The notes: generated from the sequence alone by a model not told the origin. A DNA stretch of 64,000 nt from Stenocarpella maydis (GCA_002270565.1 NQMI01000184.1:17700-81699), one strand, 5' to 3'. Shown: positions 1 to 13,042, counted from the stretch's first letter. Program-made: numbers and translations.

Positions 1-777
1 CTCGGGAGGCCCCACAGTGTGCTCTCAGCTTTTGCAGTCTGGTGATTTGTTTCGTGGGCCCGTCTTGGAAGATCAACTACGCTATTGGCAGAGAATGACC
101 AAGGCAGGCCCACAGTCTGAATGCAGATATCCACGCCAGAACCATAAGGGTCCGCCCAAAAGGTCAGTCTGAGCAGCCGTTTTCTGTTTGGTCGCAGCCG
201 TTTTCTGTTTGGTCGCAGCCTCGCCCTCTGTACTTGACCACAGCCCAACAAGACATCAAGACCACCTGTCCAGCTTGCCATGGTGGCTGTGGCGAGGCGA
301 GGCTTCTTATCCAGATCTGCCAGCTTCTGCTGCGGCCCTACAGAGCTCAAGAGATGCTAGATCCTCCAGGGCTGTCTTCCAAGCCGTGCAGCTGCTCGGC
401 TGAGTAATGTAGACGTGCCTTGCCTTGACCCATGTCATGGATGTAACTCTTCATGCAAGTCCCCACGCGCAATCTTCCACCCAGCTTGTCAAGCACAAGT
501 GGCCGTGGACTCCTATAGTCTGTAGACCTTTCAATATGGTTCGGAAATTGTATAGCTGGATGACTCTCTCGTGTCCCACTATTTCTCTTGCAAGCATGAA
601 TGCAGCCTCCTGTACGCCAACGCCAGTCGCGGAAGGATTCCCCGAAGCAGTTCTTCTTGCCCATCTGCTCTGGACAGTCTCCTCGTCTACTCCTGCCAAC
701 AGCCCGAAAAGTCCGCAGGCGTGCCCTCGCTGTATCCTGCTGACGTTATATTTGTTCTCCAAGACACCAAAGGCTTC
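1..777. other. intergenic, no gene recognised
   Basis: Open frames exist on both strands, but none has a recognisable domain or fungal coding character. The stretch lies downstream of the Snf7 stop codon and probably holds its 3' untranslated region. The only structure seen is a short tandem duplication at 173-220, described separately. Confidence 0.5.
173..220. repeat. 21-bp tandem repeat, 2.3 copies
   Basis: A 21-bp unit starting GCAGCCGTTTTC is repeated exactly at 173-193 and 194-214, and a third copy starts at 215. It looks like a recent slippage or duplication event in intergenic DNA. Confidence 0.85.
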
Positions 778-1690
778 TCACATGGCCATCTCGGCTTGCA
801 ACTTCCGCAGCTCTTCCTCTTCGTCGTCCTCCTGCGCCGCAGCCGGCGCCTTTCCCTTGACTGTCCCAGCTCGTCAGCATGTGAGCGTGGGCGTGTAGTC
901 CGAGACAAGGAAAACTCACTGTCTTGGGGTGCAGCTGGGACCCGTTGGATCTGATCCGACACCGGCACGGTTCCAGTCTTGAGCATCTGCTCGTCCAGCG
1001 CTTCCTGCTGCAACTCGTTGAGCTCGTCCTCCAACTCGTCATCGTCGATGAGTTGGCCGACTTGGGCGCCCGTGATGGCGTTGACGATCTCTTCGCTGAA
1101 CGCATTTTCCTCCCGTAGCCGGTCCCTGTGTTATGATCATGTTTAGCATTACTTGCCAGACGATATGTTTGGTCGATGGGGGGCGGGGCAGGGTTGAGGG
1201 CAACACATACATTGTCTCGTCGACCTTCTCCGGGGTGAGTTTGCCATGTATCTGCCTCATGGCCTCGCTGGCCTTCTCCATCGCCAGGAGCGTTTCCTTG
1301 TTGATGTTGGCCGACTCGATCGCGTTTATTTGTTGCTCTAACGTTCCGATCTGCGCCTGAGTCTGCTCGAGGCTGTGCTCGTGCTGCTTCTTGCGTTTCA
1401 GTGCGGTCTTCGCGGCTGTAACCACCGTGGGTGGGCCAAGGTTAGCACGTGCAAACACGCAAGAGCAGCCCGGTCCGTGCATGGCGTCATCTGTCCTCAC
1501 CATTCTTGTTGTTTGCGGTCACGTATTTCCGCGCCAGGCCGTCTTGCTCATCCATCTGGTTCTGCAGGTGCCTCTCGCGCTTCTGCAGCATGTCGAGCTG
1601 CGACCGAAGCCCGAGGATGGCGTTCTTGGGGGCATTCTTCTGCTTCTGAGCAGAGGCCCCGCCAAACCAGCCCAGGCCCCAGCCAGACAT
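778..1690 (-). CDS. SNF7: ESCRT-III core subunit Snf7/Vps32
   Basis: This gene encodes the main filament-forming subunit of ESCRT-III, which constricts endosomal membranes during multivesicular body formation and also serves membrane repair and alkaline-pH (Rim/Pal) signalling. Exons on the minus strand are 1501-1690, 1211-1415, 920-1125 and 778-860, joined by introns of 85, 85 and 59 bp. The sum is 684 nt, or 227 residues, close to the usual length of about 220-240. The N terminus MSGWGLGWFGG followed by basic helix 1 (LRSQLDMLQKRERHLQNQMD) is diagnostic. A glutamine-rich helix containing INAIESANINKETL follows. The acidic C terminus ends in EEEELRKLQAEMAM, a MIT-interacting motif for Vps4. 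Junctions fall at good GT/AG sites and keep frame throughout. It is transcribed away from ten1 across a 666-bp shared upstream region. Confidence 0.95.
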
Positions 1691-2356
1691 TTTGGCTCAC
1701 TGAAGAATCGGTATGCACAAGGGAGGGCTTCGTTGGGATATGCGCCTGGGGATATCAAGCGAGGTGGTCGCTTATCGAGCGCGTCGCAGCGGGAGATATG
1801 TGGCAGATGATGTCGGTCAGGACCCCGGGACTCGCGCGTTGGCAGCGGGTCGTGGCAGCAGCTGGCCCGTCGTCAGAGCCTGGGCCTTAGGTCCGGAACG
1901 CCGCCCAGTAGACGCGGTTAGGAGATCGTCACAGGAGGGAGGGGGAGGAGTCAGTGTTCGGTTGGTGTGCAAGGCAGTCAAGATGCCAGGGTTTGTTGGG
2001 TAGAAGCCTAAAGAAGGACGAGGTATGATGCAAGCACGATTCGTTAGTGCTTGGCCTTGTGATGGCCGGCGCTAGTCGACATGGCGTCCAGCATTTAGCC
2101 GCGCCCTGCTTAGTCATTCTCTCCCCCTATCCACTGCTGCCTATGTTGCCCCTGCTTCGCGATCCAGGATAGTGGGTTCCAACATAACGAGGACTCGTCA
2201 TTACCCTCATCGCTTGATCTTTCTCGACGCGTATCGCTAATTCGCCGTAACCATAATTTCTCTTTGACTAAATAGTGCCGGTCCCAACCCCTGAAATGGA
2301 CTTGCGACCTGCCCTGCAGCCTTCTGGATACCTGCTGCCTGTTGCTGGGTATTGAA
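1691..2356. promoter_or_regulatory. shared upstream region of snf7 and ten1
   Basis: This 666-bp stretch separates the start codons of two divergently transcribed genes and must hold both promoters. No clear TATA box was identified. The layout suggests a bidirectional promoter, but that is inference from position only. Confidence 0.5.
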
Positions 2357-2933
2357 ATGTCCAGCACGCCTTTGCCATCGAAGCTCACGCTGCTGTCATC
2401 ACTTCCCTCTCATGAGACCGGTACGAAAGTGCGGTTCCTTGGTTGGTATGTACGTGTGCTGGCGGCCCGCCCCATCATCATGGCCATGAAGTCCTTGTCT
2501 TCTGGCGCATGTGCTTTGGGAATGCTCTCTGGCTGTACCTCCCATCGTTCAGAAGCGGTTCACGGCCAACTCGACTGATGCAAATCACAGTGTCACATCA
2601 TATGCTACGTCTTCAGGGCAGCTCACCCTGCAGCACCAGTTCCCTAAGTCAACCGAGGTCCAGGTATTGGTCGATGTGCGCCTCCTGCTCGAGAAGCTCA
2701 CAGCCGAGCAAACCTCGGTCGGCGCGTGGGTCAATGTCATAGGCTACATAACTTCTCCTCCATCAACGGCGGTCAAGCTTTCTACCAAGCGCAAGAGGGG
2801 CCTATCGGCTGCCCATGTGCAAGCCCTGATGCTCTGGTCTGCCGGCTCTTTGGATATCGGCCGTTATGAGATGTGTCTCGCAAACATCTCCGCCAGCAGT
2901 GAGCCTGGTACACGAGCATCAAGGAATACATAA
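2357..2933 (+). CDS. TEN1: CST telomere-capping complex subunit Ten1
   Basis: Ten1 is the small OB-fold subunit that pairs with Stn1 in the CST complex, which protects single-stranded telomere ends and controls fill-in synthesis. Proposed exons are 2357-2445 and 2591-2933, giving 143 residues, a normal length for Ten1. Exon 1 encodes the typical start MSSTPLPSKLTLLSSLPS, then GTKVRFLG. A 145-bp intron (GTATGT...CACAG) splits a cysteine codon and restores CVTSYATSSGQLTLQH. Further family features are VLVDVRLLLEKL and VGAWVNVIGYI, the closing strands of the OB fold, and a C-terminal helix with VQALMLWSAG. A GTGAGC near 2900 could act as another donor, so the last about 12 residues are less certain. 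Confidence 0.88.
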
Positions 2934-5200
2934 GCCTTCGCTGTGGATGCAATGCCTTGGTTTCGCTGATTACATGGCGCTCGGTAACAGGCCTCGCGGC
3001 CCGGATGAGCCATATCCATCAGCTCGGCTGGGCGTCAAGCATGCCTATCTGATAAGGGATGCATACCTCGTTGTGGCTATGTGTGGACAATAGGTGGAGC
3101 ACCTCAAGTTGGTGGCCAGTTATTCGACGGTCGCCTTGCATTAGCATACGGAGCTGAAATCCCAGAACAGGGCTGGAGGTACCGACTCTCACTCAACCTG
3201 AGACCGTAAGTGTACAATACTGGCTGTCTGCCAGCAATGATTTGGCCGCTGCTGACTTGGTACATGGTTTCAGCAGGACCCAGCGCATTGCAACACGTCG
3301 TGTGCCATCTCTGAGAGTATCTCTTTCCCCGGAAGTCTCTTAATGAGATGGTCGAGCGGCCTACCAACAGACACAATACAATCTACGACGCCTCAGGGTT
3401 TCTTTGCATTGCGATCGCTTGCAGCGCGAGGACAGGTTCACACAAACGCCGTGCAACAAGATCGAGCGAACAGGCTTCGTGCAATACCGGCCAAACCTGG
3501 GCTACTTTGATGCGTACACGCTACCCTGGAAATTGTCCTTCCAACATCTGTGGCAATGATAGAGCGAGAGAAAGTCCACCCCAAAAGTTGATCCTATGGG
3601 CATTTGGACATCGATTTACAGTCGCCGAGATACAAGTCACTGTTACACGAGACCTGCAGCCGGCACCAGCCCCCTGCATCACAGCTGCGGCTTTGCACAA
3701 ATGAGTCCAAAAGGTGTCACAGGTCAGCCAGGTCGGACGGCAGTCTCTGTGACTATTGATTACTCACCGGTACTCCTGCATATCACGTCTTGATTTGTAT
3801 GGTTCATGCAAGGTCAAGTGGAAACACATGGTCTATTTCTGCCAGATGGCGAACTGTCGCTGGCTCGGAATGTTCCTCCACGCCGAAACCAGTGCAATGC
3901 ATTCACGCCGCTACGCCTGCTATTCGCTCAATAACAATCGCTTCCGCATTCAAGCGACGCTTCCTTTTGTGGGTCCTGCGAGACGTTGTCTGGTCGACTC
4001 CCGTTCAGAGGCCGCCTCATTCTCGCACACCACCAGGTCACGGTTGCGCTGCAGCCCAAGTACCTCTCAACTCGGGCTTCTGCCTGACTGGAGGTACACC
4101 AAAACAGCAGCCCCTCTCCACCTCGCTGCCCAGCATACCTCCATTCTGGACGTTATCGGTAATCATCGTAGCCTCGACTGGAGCCTCTCCTTGTGTCCTC
4201 GTGCCTTCGACGGCTCGAGCTGCCCTTCGAGATCACCACTGGTTGATGCAGTGGTCGCTTGAGGGGCTTCTTGCTTTCGGAGTCGTTTGGGGCTCTACTT
4301 GCGGCTTGCCTCTCCCACATCTCCATCGATTTTATGCAAATGTCGTCGATTTGCTCCTGGGTGCAGGGTCAATAGTGTGGACAGCGTTGATACCACAGGC
4401 TAGATGACGCTCACATCTGACAGGCAGGGTCCTGGAGTTTGGATGAGAAACCCATCTTCACCCTGTGCTCGGCCGTGCTGTCAGCAAGATTCTGAACTTG
4501 AATCATCGCTGGATTGGAACCCGTACGTCTCGCGTGAATGGTCGAACTGTTGCTTCGGGCCCCAGGTCTGCTCGACAGTGCTGGTTAGTATTACCATGGC
4601 GGGAAGTTCGTGGGCAAGGGACACCGTAAGGAAGAAATCTTTTGACCACGATCTCCCAACACGAGTACAGCAAGGGGGCCGCAGTATGGCTATGAGGTCA
4701 ACCTACAATACTGGAGCTCCTGGGTGATGACTTTTTTGTGGATATCAATGTGCGGGATCCAGTATTTGTTCATGTTGGGCGAGGACGGCATCACCACGAG
4801 CTGAGCATCTAGCACGGGAATATCGAAGATCGGCAGACGCTTTTGAATTCGTCGATTGCTGCAAAGATCAGGGGGCATTCAAGGTATTTATGTTGCCCGT
4901 CCCTTCGGGTCTGGCGACTATGGCTTGCCCGCCGGTGTGTGCAAGATTATGACCTTCGGAGCCTTGTGCATGGCAGGTCAGGGCTAGTAGGGCTTGATCC
5001 CATCCCGCCCTCACCGCTGGGCCATGTCGATAGACTCGCTGATTGCGACGGTTCGCCGCATGGGACACATGCAGACCTGCTAAGCGCAATTTCTTGCATG
5101 ATTTCCCAGGTCTGATGGGATTTAATCCCTGCTGGCTGGGTGCATTTTAGTTGGCCGCACCACACGATGTCGTCCGCCTCATTTTTCGCCCCAGAATGCA
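2934..5200. other. no recognised gene; coding-like fragments
   Basis: Both strands were read without finding a protein family I can name. Around 3087-3207 a plus-strand frame reads GGAPQVGGQLFDG and later GWRYRLSLNLRP, then reaches a consensus donor (GTAAGT at 3206) with a matching TTTCAG acceptor near 3273. A second coding-like stretch lies near 3465-3560. These may be remnants of a decayed gene. Longer open frames at 3756-4407 are serine/proline/arginine-rich and look non-coding. Confidence 0.4.
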
Positions 5201-8200
5201 CTTACACACCAACTTCACCACAGTCCACCCGCCTCGGCCTAAAGATCATCAGTTTTAGGTAAATAATATCCCAAATATCGATAATTGACATTCGAGGTCA
5301 TCCTTTTGCCTAAGCGAGAGACGCAGCGCCGATCCTGAGCACTCAGGTGTTACAGATCAAGTCTACTTGCAGGCTCTCCAGGTACGGACAGACGTGGTTG
5401 CCCGAGCCGTTGCCGCGCCAAATTTAGCAAGGAAATAAAACCTTAAAAGCGTTTGTAGAACTGCACATCTACAACCTATGCCTTGGGCCTTTTGTCCGGA
5501 GCCGTAGCGTTAGCGTCCAGGGATCCGAAGCGTCGTGAGATGTGGCCTGCGGTCAACTTGACTTCTGGACTACCTCAAATTCGAGCACAACAAGTTCTAA
5601 GAGCCTTCTACCCGCTAATATGTAACGTCTCTGTTTTGAAAGAAAGTAATGACGTACCCCACAACAGACAAAAGTGCGCCATCGAAAGTTCTTGCTCGGC
5701 ACCCCGTCGAAAGTTGGCCTTGGGGCACCCTCCAGGGCCTCCACCCACCAACCAGTCGCCGCGTTTGTCCAGGATAGTGCTACTTGGGGCAACCCGGAAT
5801 GGGGACCCTTATTTCTACCCACAGATATGCAGGGCCGATCGGTCCGGGGACTTGGATGCGGCTTGCATAGCCCCTTGGCACCTGTATACAACACACTGAA
5901 TCCTGTGCGTCGTATATATTCGCCTCCCACATGTTATATGAGAGCTTTTGGGGCTTCCATGTCGATCAATGGCCTTCTACTGGCAAAGACACATTCGTGA
6001 AACCTGTGGATCGTAACGCACCGCCGCACCGCAGCCGCAAAGGTAAGGCTTGGGGGGGGAGGGTAGGCGAGCGATCGAAAGGCCGGTCCCTGGCCCCTCG
6101 CACACAAGAAATTCGCGTCCATCAAACGATGCGTGCATCAAGGCGGCACGACAAGGTCGCCCGGGTTCCTACCACGTCGGAGCCGGACACTTGTACCTAG
6201 GTATGAACGGGGTCCACGCCGCCCAGGTTCATGGGAGAAGTGGCCGCGCGCATAACGGACCCACGATAAGGCCAGGAATTGGGCTTTCCCAGGTAGATAC
6301 CAATTGGGTCTCGGAACTTGCCTGGCCAGCCTTGTTACATTACTCGTGACCCTCCCAGGCACCTGGGTACGATATTGGAAGGCTGTGCGCGTCGACTGCG
6401 CGCGTCCCAATTGGGTTGGGGGGCAACGTCGATCATAGATTTCGGCATCCCTTTTGCTGCCTCTTGGCATTCCCTATACGTGCGTTGTGGTCCCGAGGCG
6501 TGCGTTGCTTCGACGCTGGGGCCTGGTGACACTTTAGCACGTGCCGACTTGATGGATCACACAAGGATCATATGCCTGGACTGCCCCAGGTCTTGAGGCT
6601 GTCCAGAAACGTTGTGCTGCCTTGGGGATTAGACCAGGAGAATCCAGTGGCTCGGGAATTTTATCAGCTCGTCTGCAGTAATTCTCTGTGGGGCCCGCAA
6701 CAGCCCTGCGCCTATGTGATGCGCCTCGTACCGGGGCTGTCGATGTTCCCCTGGGTGGAATGATGATTAGACCAGTCGAAGCCCTGAAATTGACTGTGAG
6801 ATGGCAATTTCGAGGCTGATGATTGCTATTTCTCTCTTTCTTTCCTTTTTGTCCCTGAAGCCAACTGAAGGGCAGATTTAAACGCTTTTGTGGACAGATT
6901 CAGGGTTCCGGGGCTCAGGACGCAGATCGTGTTTACCGGACAGTGATTACATAGCCTCCAGAGCGTCAATTCTATGTGCTTTTCCTCTTCTATTCAGATA
7001 TCATTGGAAGGTAGCGTTATGCCTCCTTGTCGGGATCTCGTTTGCTCAGCTGAAGTGGCTGCTCCCAGGATATCTGTGGCAGTGGTTAGTAGCCTCACTC
7101 CAGATCCTATTTGTTACACATTCATGACGAGCAAGGCTTCCACATGGAACATCACATCTTCCAAAGGTTTGATTTCTGCTTCCCGAGACACGATGCTTCT
7201 CGGGCTAAGAGTCAGGGCCGGGCCGCTGCTATCGTGTAACAATTCAATTCCCGAAACCCCATCACGACCCATAGAGTCGCTCACGTCAGACAGACTTGCA
7301 AGCCTCATTTCCACAGCGTTCCCGACACTAAGGCAAATGCGCGAGCCCCTCACGGTGAGGAAGGTTGCCTGGGTTACCATGGGGTTGAGTCCTAAACCTC
7401 TAGCTCGGACCCTAGTCACTCACTGCCGAAGGGATGCGTGTCGAAGCACGACCCTGAGAATTCGTACTCAGGGTGGCTGCAGTGTCGATTTGGTACCTCT
7501 TAGCCAAGACCACAATGTTCTGCTTCTCTCCAGTCCGGGCGTTTTCTCTCTCAAACCTGACCTCAACAAAACGTGCCTGAGGACAGTCAACCAGAGGTAG
7601 AGGTACCACTCTCAAACTATGCCTCTGAGATGCAGGGAGCTGATAAAAGCCCCCAAGCGATCGGAACATTACTTATATATGCGGTATGCAATAGATTCCT
7701 CAATCTAATCCAGAAAGCATGGGCCGTCCTCTGCGAACTATACCTCGATTCAGCGGGGGCCAAAGAGAAACTTGAACAGGTAATTCAGTTGAAGATAGTC
7801 AAGCATATAACCCCACCAAGGAAGACCCGGGTCTATGTTGCGTCTCGGTCGCGAATCTGGGATAGGAGTAAATTCATCGGTTTCGAGGGCCTCGGCAGCA
7901 GGCTGCCTAGTCAAGGAGTGGATACTGTGGTGTGAGTGAGATCCTAAAGCCGGAATGGGTATGCGAGTGCGAAGCTCACCTCAGGGTTCGCGATACCCTC
8001 GTTGTTACTGTTCTCGACCGGGAATGCTCCTCCGATACCATTAATAGTTTCCCGTGTTCAGTGCCGCTCAGTTACAACATTAAATATACTAGTACTTAAG
8101 TAGTCAGTAATGGTCTCCTTCTATTGTGCTTTATAGACTAACGGGCCTGCCAAAGCGACTTGATCTAGGAGTGCAGGCAACAGTGGCCGGTCTCCATCCC

Positions 8201-8478
8201 ATCCCAAAGACATGTAGAATCCTGGATAGTGTCATCATGGTATTTACACAGGGGAGGGGGGTTGTCGAGCTAGTGATATGAAACTTATAAGTTGATAAAT
8301 GTGACATTGTTGCTCTGGGCAGCAGGAAATACAAAGAAGTTGTGAGACTGAAAGTGATTTTAGGGGCCCAGGTACAGGCCCTCAACGTACGCTCTTGAAG
8401 CAGAGAGCTATGCAGAGAGCCATGCTGCCAAATCATTTGACAAGAGCGAGCAGTGTTAGAGATGAAGGATGAGAGGAA
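5201..8478. other. no recognised gene
   Basis: Several open frames of 70-208 codons occur, the longest on the plus strand at 6974-7600 with an overlapping minus-strand frame at 7114-7419. A plus-strand frame at 7573-7935 (120 codons) includes a helical-looking segment AKEKLEQVIQLKIVKHI. None matches a family I know and none is supported by splice structure, so I do not call a gene. From about 8000 the DNA becomes AT-rich with many TA steps, as in decayed fungal repeats. Confidence 0.4.
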
Positions 8479-8550
8479 GCCGGTTTCGTTTTTAATCCGA
8501 TTCTAACTCGCTTTAAGCTGAGGCGGTCCCTTCATACAATCATAAACCCT
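8479..8550 (+). repeat. dispersed short repeat, copy A
   Basis: One of four related short repeats in the window. It begins GGTTTCGTTTTTAATCCGA and ends GGCGGTCCCTTCATACAA. The middle differs between copies. Copies B (13043-13130), C (23152-23246, reverse) and D (62378-62499, reverse) share both ends. Confidence 0.7.
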
Positions 8551-10061
8551 CAAGGACCCGGCGCTTAATAATCAATATGATACTAATAAAAAATAAGTTT
8601 CGAAACACAATAGCAACCAAGAAACTAGTGACAGCCTCATGGTGAGGCCAAAAGATATGAGCTCCAGACTTAAATCACTAAAGCATTCATGTGTCTAACA
8701 CCCGATCTCTCTTGTTCGATGATTTCAATTCTGGAATACCTAGTTACATGTCCCGTAGTATGATTGCCTTGTACTTAATCAGCGATTTCCAGATTATCAT
8801 TCATGAATGTCAGATACTTGTTCAGAACTTGAAGCTATATACTGATTGTAAATACGTTGATTTACTAGAGGTTTCTATTATACTACTTGAGTAAGACATG
8901 GCTGATATCCGATAAGTTCTTTTACTTCTCCTCCACAAAGCCCAGGATGAAATGAAAATGCTAATGAACTTTTTCAGGAACTACTGAGCTGTTGTCAAAG
9001 AATCTCGAAGGACTGAGACGGGCAGTGAAGCAAATAAATATCCCCAGTGCACAAAGCAGCTGAAAAAGTGCCACAAATAGACTACAGTTTTCTTGGCATA
9101 GACTGAAAAGGAAGCATGGCCAAGACGAATATAATAGACTCGTCGATTAATTAGTGTCACTAGTTAGGTTCGGATGTCTTACGGTTCCCACTGGAATGAC
9201 CGGCTTGTTGTGGCCGGAATCTGACCGTGACAGAATTGAAACTTAATGTATCGTCCGAATTGGCATAACAGGGGATGGCATAGACAGTTTCGATCTAGCT
9301 CAGCCCCATCCGGAGCAATGGAATGTTTTTGTACTTACGGTACACGTACGTAATTTCGTGACGCGAGACCCACACAGAAGCCGGAATAATGGTATGCAAT
9401 CGAACGCATAGGAATTTCAATCAACTTGCGTGTAATGTAAATTTCGTGGCGGTTATTCCGTATTCAACGCCCTTGGATCGACACGCCAAGTATCTAGGCA
9501 CAAGCGCAGACCCATAACGATACCCACTCTCGCTTGCTCCATAACCTGTGGAACAGCTTAAAATTATTAGCCCATGTCTCTTCTGTTTCCGCCTCACACA
9601 TTGCCAAGACTCCCAAAAGGCATACTTGGGACCGTTTGTGGGTGTGGCATGTGGCTGCACACAATTCGAAAAGGGGTAATGATTTTCGTGATTAAGGCAG
9701 CGAGATCCTTCAGGAACTCTTGAAAACCCACCCTGTTGTCCTCGTTGATGATAAAAGCATAAGCTATGACTCCTATATTACATGATTTTTTATTTCTATT
9801 GGCAGCAGCACTTGAGGCCATATATCCCTTTCCCCTTTTGTGTGCGGGTCAGACATCCATATGTCACTTTAGACTTCTGCGGAAAAGGACCACAGGAGAT
9901 AAACTCACACCTCGCTCCAGACTCGCATTGTTTTCGAAATAGTCACTCTTCTCCGACCTTCAAACATGGAAGATCACTCACACAGAACGACGTGACGGTA
10001 CTGAGCGTGCAACTTAAAAATTCCAAGCTCCGCTCTCGATCCGGCGGATAAGGAGTCGACC
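8551..10061. other. AT-rich intergenic DNA
   Basis: Mostly AT-rich with short open frames only. It leads into the GT90 gene and probably contains that gene's promoter in its last several hundred bases. No repeat ends or known motifs were recognised. Confidence 0.45.
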
Positions 10062-12659
10062 ATGTGGAAGGGCCTTGACATCGGTGTCAAGGGTGACCAT
10101 GTCACTAGATCGATTGGCACGGCTTTACTGTGCACCATATTGACTCAACGGCTCTCTGGCCGCCGACCTGACCTGCAGCCCATATCCGAGACTTTATGCT
10201 GGGCCATACTAGCAATAATATTCAAGGTTGCGACTGCGAAAAAAGAGGGACATTCCAGACAAGAAAAGCAGGATATCATAGGCTGGAACTCCTTGAAGAG
10301 ACCACATGTACCCGCCAAGTCGTTATGGGTTGTTGCATTTTGCCTCGTCACGTACTGGCTCGCTGCCGAAAATGCCACCGTCGCGTTCCTCCCGGCACTG
10401 ACGCCCCTGTTGCTGGTCTGTCAGAATCTCCTTGTTTGGCACGACGCAGATGTTCCGAGTATATCATCACCTAATCCCCAAGTCTTCTTCTATCTCTCCA
10501 ATACTGTTGGGGGTGGCGCCTTGGTGGCTTTGTTCGCAAGCCTTACCATCAAGTCGGACTGGCACCTCCAAGCGTCAGATGCTCTGTCTCTTGTGCCGGT
10601 TGCTGCTCTGCTGGTAGTCTATATCACGCTCGATCCTAGGCCACGAATATCCAACAACTATCATCGACTTCTTCCACCTTTAGATATCCAGGATGCATCA
10701 TTCCCTCTAGCTATACGTGTTACACTTTTGCTGGTAACTTCACTGGGTCTGGAGGCATTGGTATTGGGCTATCCGGCTTGCTCCGGGTATACCGTGGCTT
10801 TAGCCTCGACCAAGGCATTGACTTGGTACTTCACGATTGAAACAGTATGTACCTGACGCGCATTTCTCCAATTATTTTGATACTAAAGAGTCATATAGGC
10901 CAGAATCTCATCTTGGCGCATCGCGGCAGCTATAATGATCTACAGCATTGTGTCTAGTCAAGATCCCTTCACAGTATCTACAGATTTACGTGCTTTCTCC
11001 TACGTTTTGGCATCATTTCTGTTACTGGGTCAGATCATCCACTTGATTCCAAAGCAAGCAAAATCGAAGGCAACATTATGGGTCTTCTTCCTTGTGCCTC
11101 TCTTCCCATACCTTACAAGCTTATATGCTATACGAGCCGAGCAACCGCCATCATTATTATCGCACCCACAGGCCCACCCTGTTCAGAACATGATACGGAA
11201 CGCCAAAAAAGATTTTGAGGATTTGATCCGAAAACAATCAAAGACTTACGCCGCCGCCCACGATGAATACAGACGCCGTTATGGGCTGGAACCACCAGCC
11301 GGGTTCAAAGATTGGTTCTATTTCGCCAAGTCTCACCGTTCGCCTATCATTGACGAGTTCGACTTGATACACCAAAATATTGCACCGTTCCTGAAAATGA
11401 GTGGTCGCGAATTTCTCGAAAGAATACGACTCGTGCAGAACATTCTGGGCAGCGACCTGTGGCTCTGCACATTCTCTGGCCCCGAGGCCAAGACTGTCTG
11501 CAACCACCCCTACCGAGTCTATGACAGACATATTGCATTCTCATTCGACAAAATTCTGGGAGGACTTCATGGGCGCCTTCCAGACATTCAGTTCTTAGTC
11601 AACCACATCGACGAACCAAGGGTGCTGATACCTCGACGGACAGACGCCCATAGCAGCGGGACTTGCATCATGGACAACATGGCAGGACGGCCAGTGTGGG
11701 GCACTTTGACCAAATTTTGCACTTTACAGGACACCAACGCCACGAGCGGCAGGACCCTACACGCCATGGAGGATTTTGGTCTCCCATTTATTACAGATCC
11801 ATCTGGTGCCATGGACCTGTGCCAACATCCGGAGTACAACACTACGCACGGCCTCCTCATGAGTCCTGTGACATTTCCCCTGTTGGAAGGCTTGGTACCG
11901 GTCCTATCGACGGGGTCATTATCCACCATGGGCGACATCCTGTACCCCAGCCCGGCTTACCTCGAGGACGAGTTCCAATATTCAGACGCAAGCGACATCG
12001 ACTGGGACAAGAAGGAGAACAAACTTTATTGGGCTGGCTCCAATACGGGCGGCCATGCCTCCAACGGCGAGTGGAAGCACTTTCACCGCCAGAGATTTGT
12101 CGAGCTAGCACAGAACCTCAAAAGGCGCGAGCACTCGTACCTGCGGGAAACGGGCGGCACGCTCAGCCGCGTGAGATCGTCCTTCCTCAACCCCAGGCTA
12201 TACAACGTGGCCTTCGCCAGGATATTTCAATGCAGGGGGTGGTCCTGCAGGAACCAGCGGGCGTACTACAACTTGAAGCCGTGGGAGGACAAGGACCGCG
12301 CCCTCAGGTCCCGTCTTGTCTTCGACACGGATGGGAACGGCATCAGCGGGCGCTACTATAAGTTCCTCGCATCACGCTCGGCGCCGCTGAAACAGACGAT
12401 CCTGCGTGAGTGGCACGACGAGCGCCTCGTGCCATGGCTCCACTATGTGCCGGTCAGCCAAGGCATGGAGGAGCTGCCCGAGTTAGTTTCGCACCTGACC
12501 TCGAGCGAGGCGGGACGGGAGGCGGCCAGGCATATTGCTGATGAGGGTCGGCAGTGGTTTGGTGAGGCATTAAGAGAGGTTGATCGGAGCATATATGTCT
12601 ATCGTTTGCTGCTGGAGCTGGCGAGGTTGCAGGATCCAGAAAGGCCCCGTATGGTGTGA
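10062..12659 (+). CDS. GT90 (CAP10-like) membrane glycosyltransferase
   Basis: The protein belongs to the fungal CAP10/GT90 family, whose characterised members include beta-1,2-xylosyltransferases acting in the secretory pathway on capsule or glycan precursors. Exons are 10062-10844 and 10899-12659, split by a 54-bp phase-0 intron (GTATGT...ATATAG), for 847 residues. The first about 350 residues are a multi-pass membrane region with many hydrophobic segments. Next come a juxtamembrane helix (AKKDFEDLIRKQSKTYAAAH) and the family signature YRRRYGLEPPAGFKDWFYFA near residue 390-400. The catalytic half holds HGLLMSPVTFPLLEGLVPVL, DILYPSPAYL, DWDKKENKLYWAGSNTGG and LVFDTDGNGISGRYYKFLAS, which fit the CAP10 nucleotide-sugar domain. 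The exact donor and acceptor sugars cannot be read from sequence. The multi-pass N terminus is typical of filamentous-fungal members rather than single-anchor CAP59/CAP10. Confidence 0.92.
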
Positions 12660-13042
12660 GCCGGGTCACTTTCGTGATCTTACTTTCTCGCAGCGGCAGC
12701 CCACCGCCGCCCCGCACAGCATCGCCTTGAACCTTGGGACAAAAAGGCTGGTGCCATCAGAAGTAGGAGAAAATATCACTACTTCGGATTCAGTAACAAC
12801 CGTACTGCCTCATGGGAACTAAAATACGATCTCCCATGTCACAGAGCTGGTGAAGTCAATCTCTTTGATTACACGCCGTCTGCCTCCCTGCTTGGTTTGG
12901 GAACTAAGAAGCAATTAAGAAACAGAGTTACCTTTTCAAACGTCCGCAGTGCGGACGGGTAACAGAGTGCAAGTAGGCATGACAGAGCTTTATGTGCGCT
13001 CAGTCTGAGACCTTTGGTGACTTGGGAAAACAAGGACATTAT

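Noticed and set aside
3790..4407. 205-codon plus-strand open frame
   Set aside because: Low-complexity residue mix without domain or homologous feel; likely random.
4690..4878. Minus-strand frame that resembles a cytochrome P450 N-terminal segment (LPIFDIPVLDAQLVVM)
   Set aside because: No further P450 motifs (heme cysteine, ExxR) were found downstream on that strand, so the likeness is probably chance.
6974..7600. 208-codon plus-strand open frame with an overlapping minus-strand frame
   Set aside because: Neither strand gives a known family. The residue mix suggests an antisense or random frame, and no intron or start context supports a gene.
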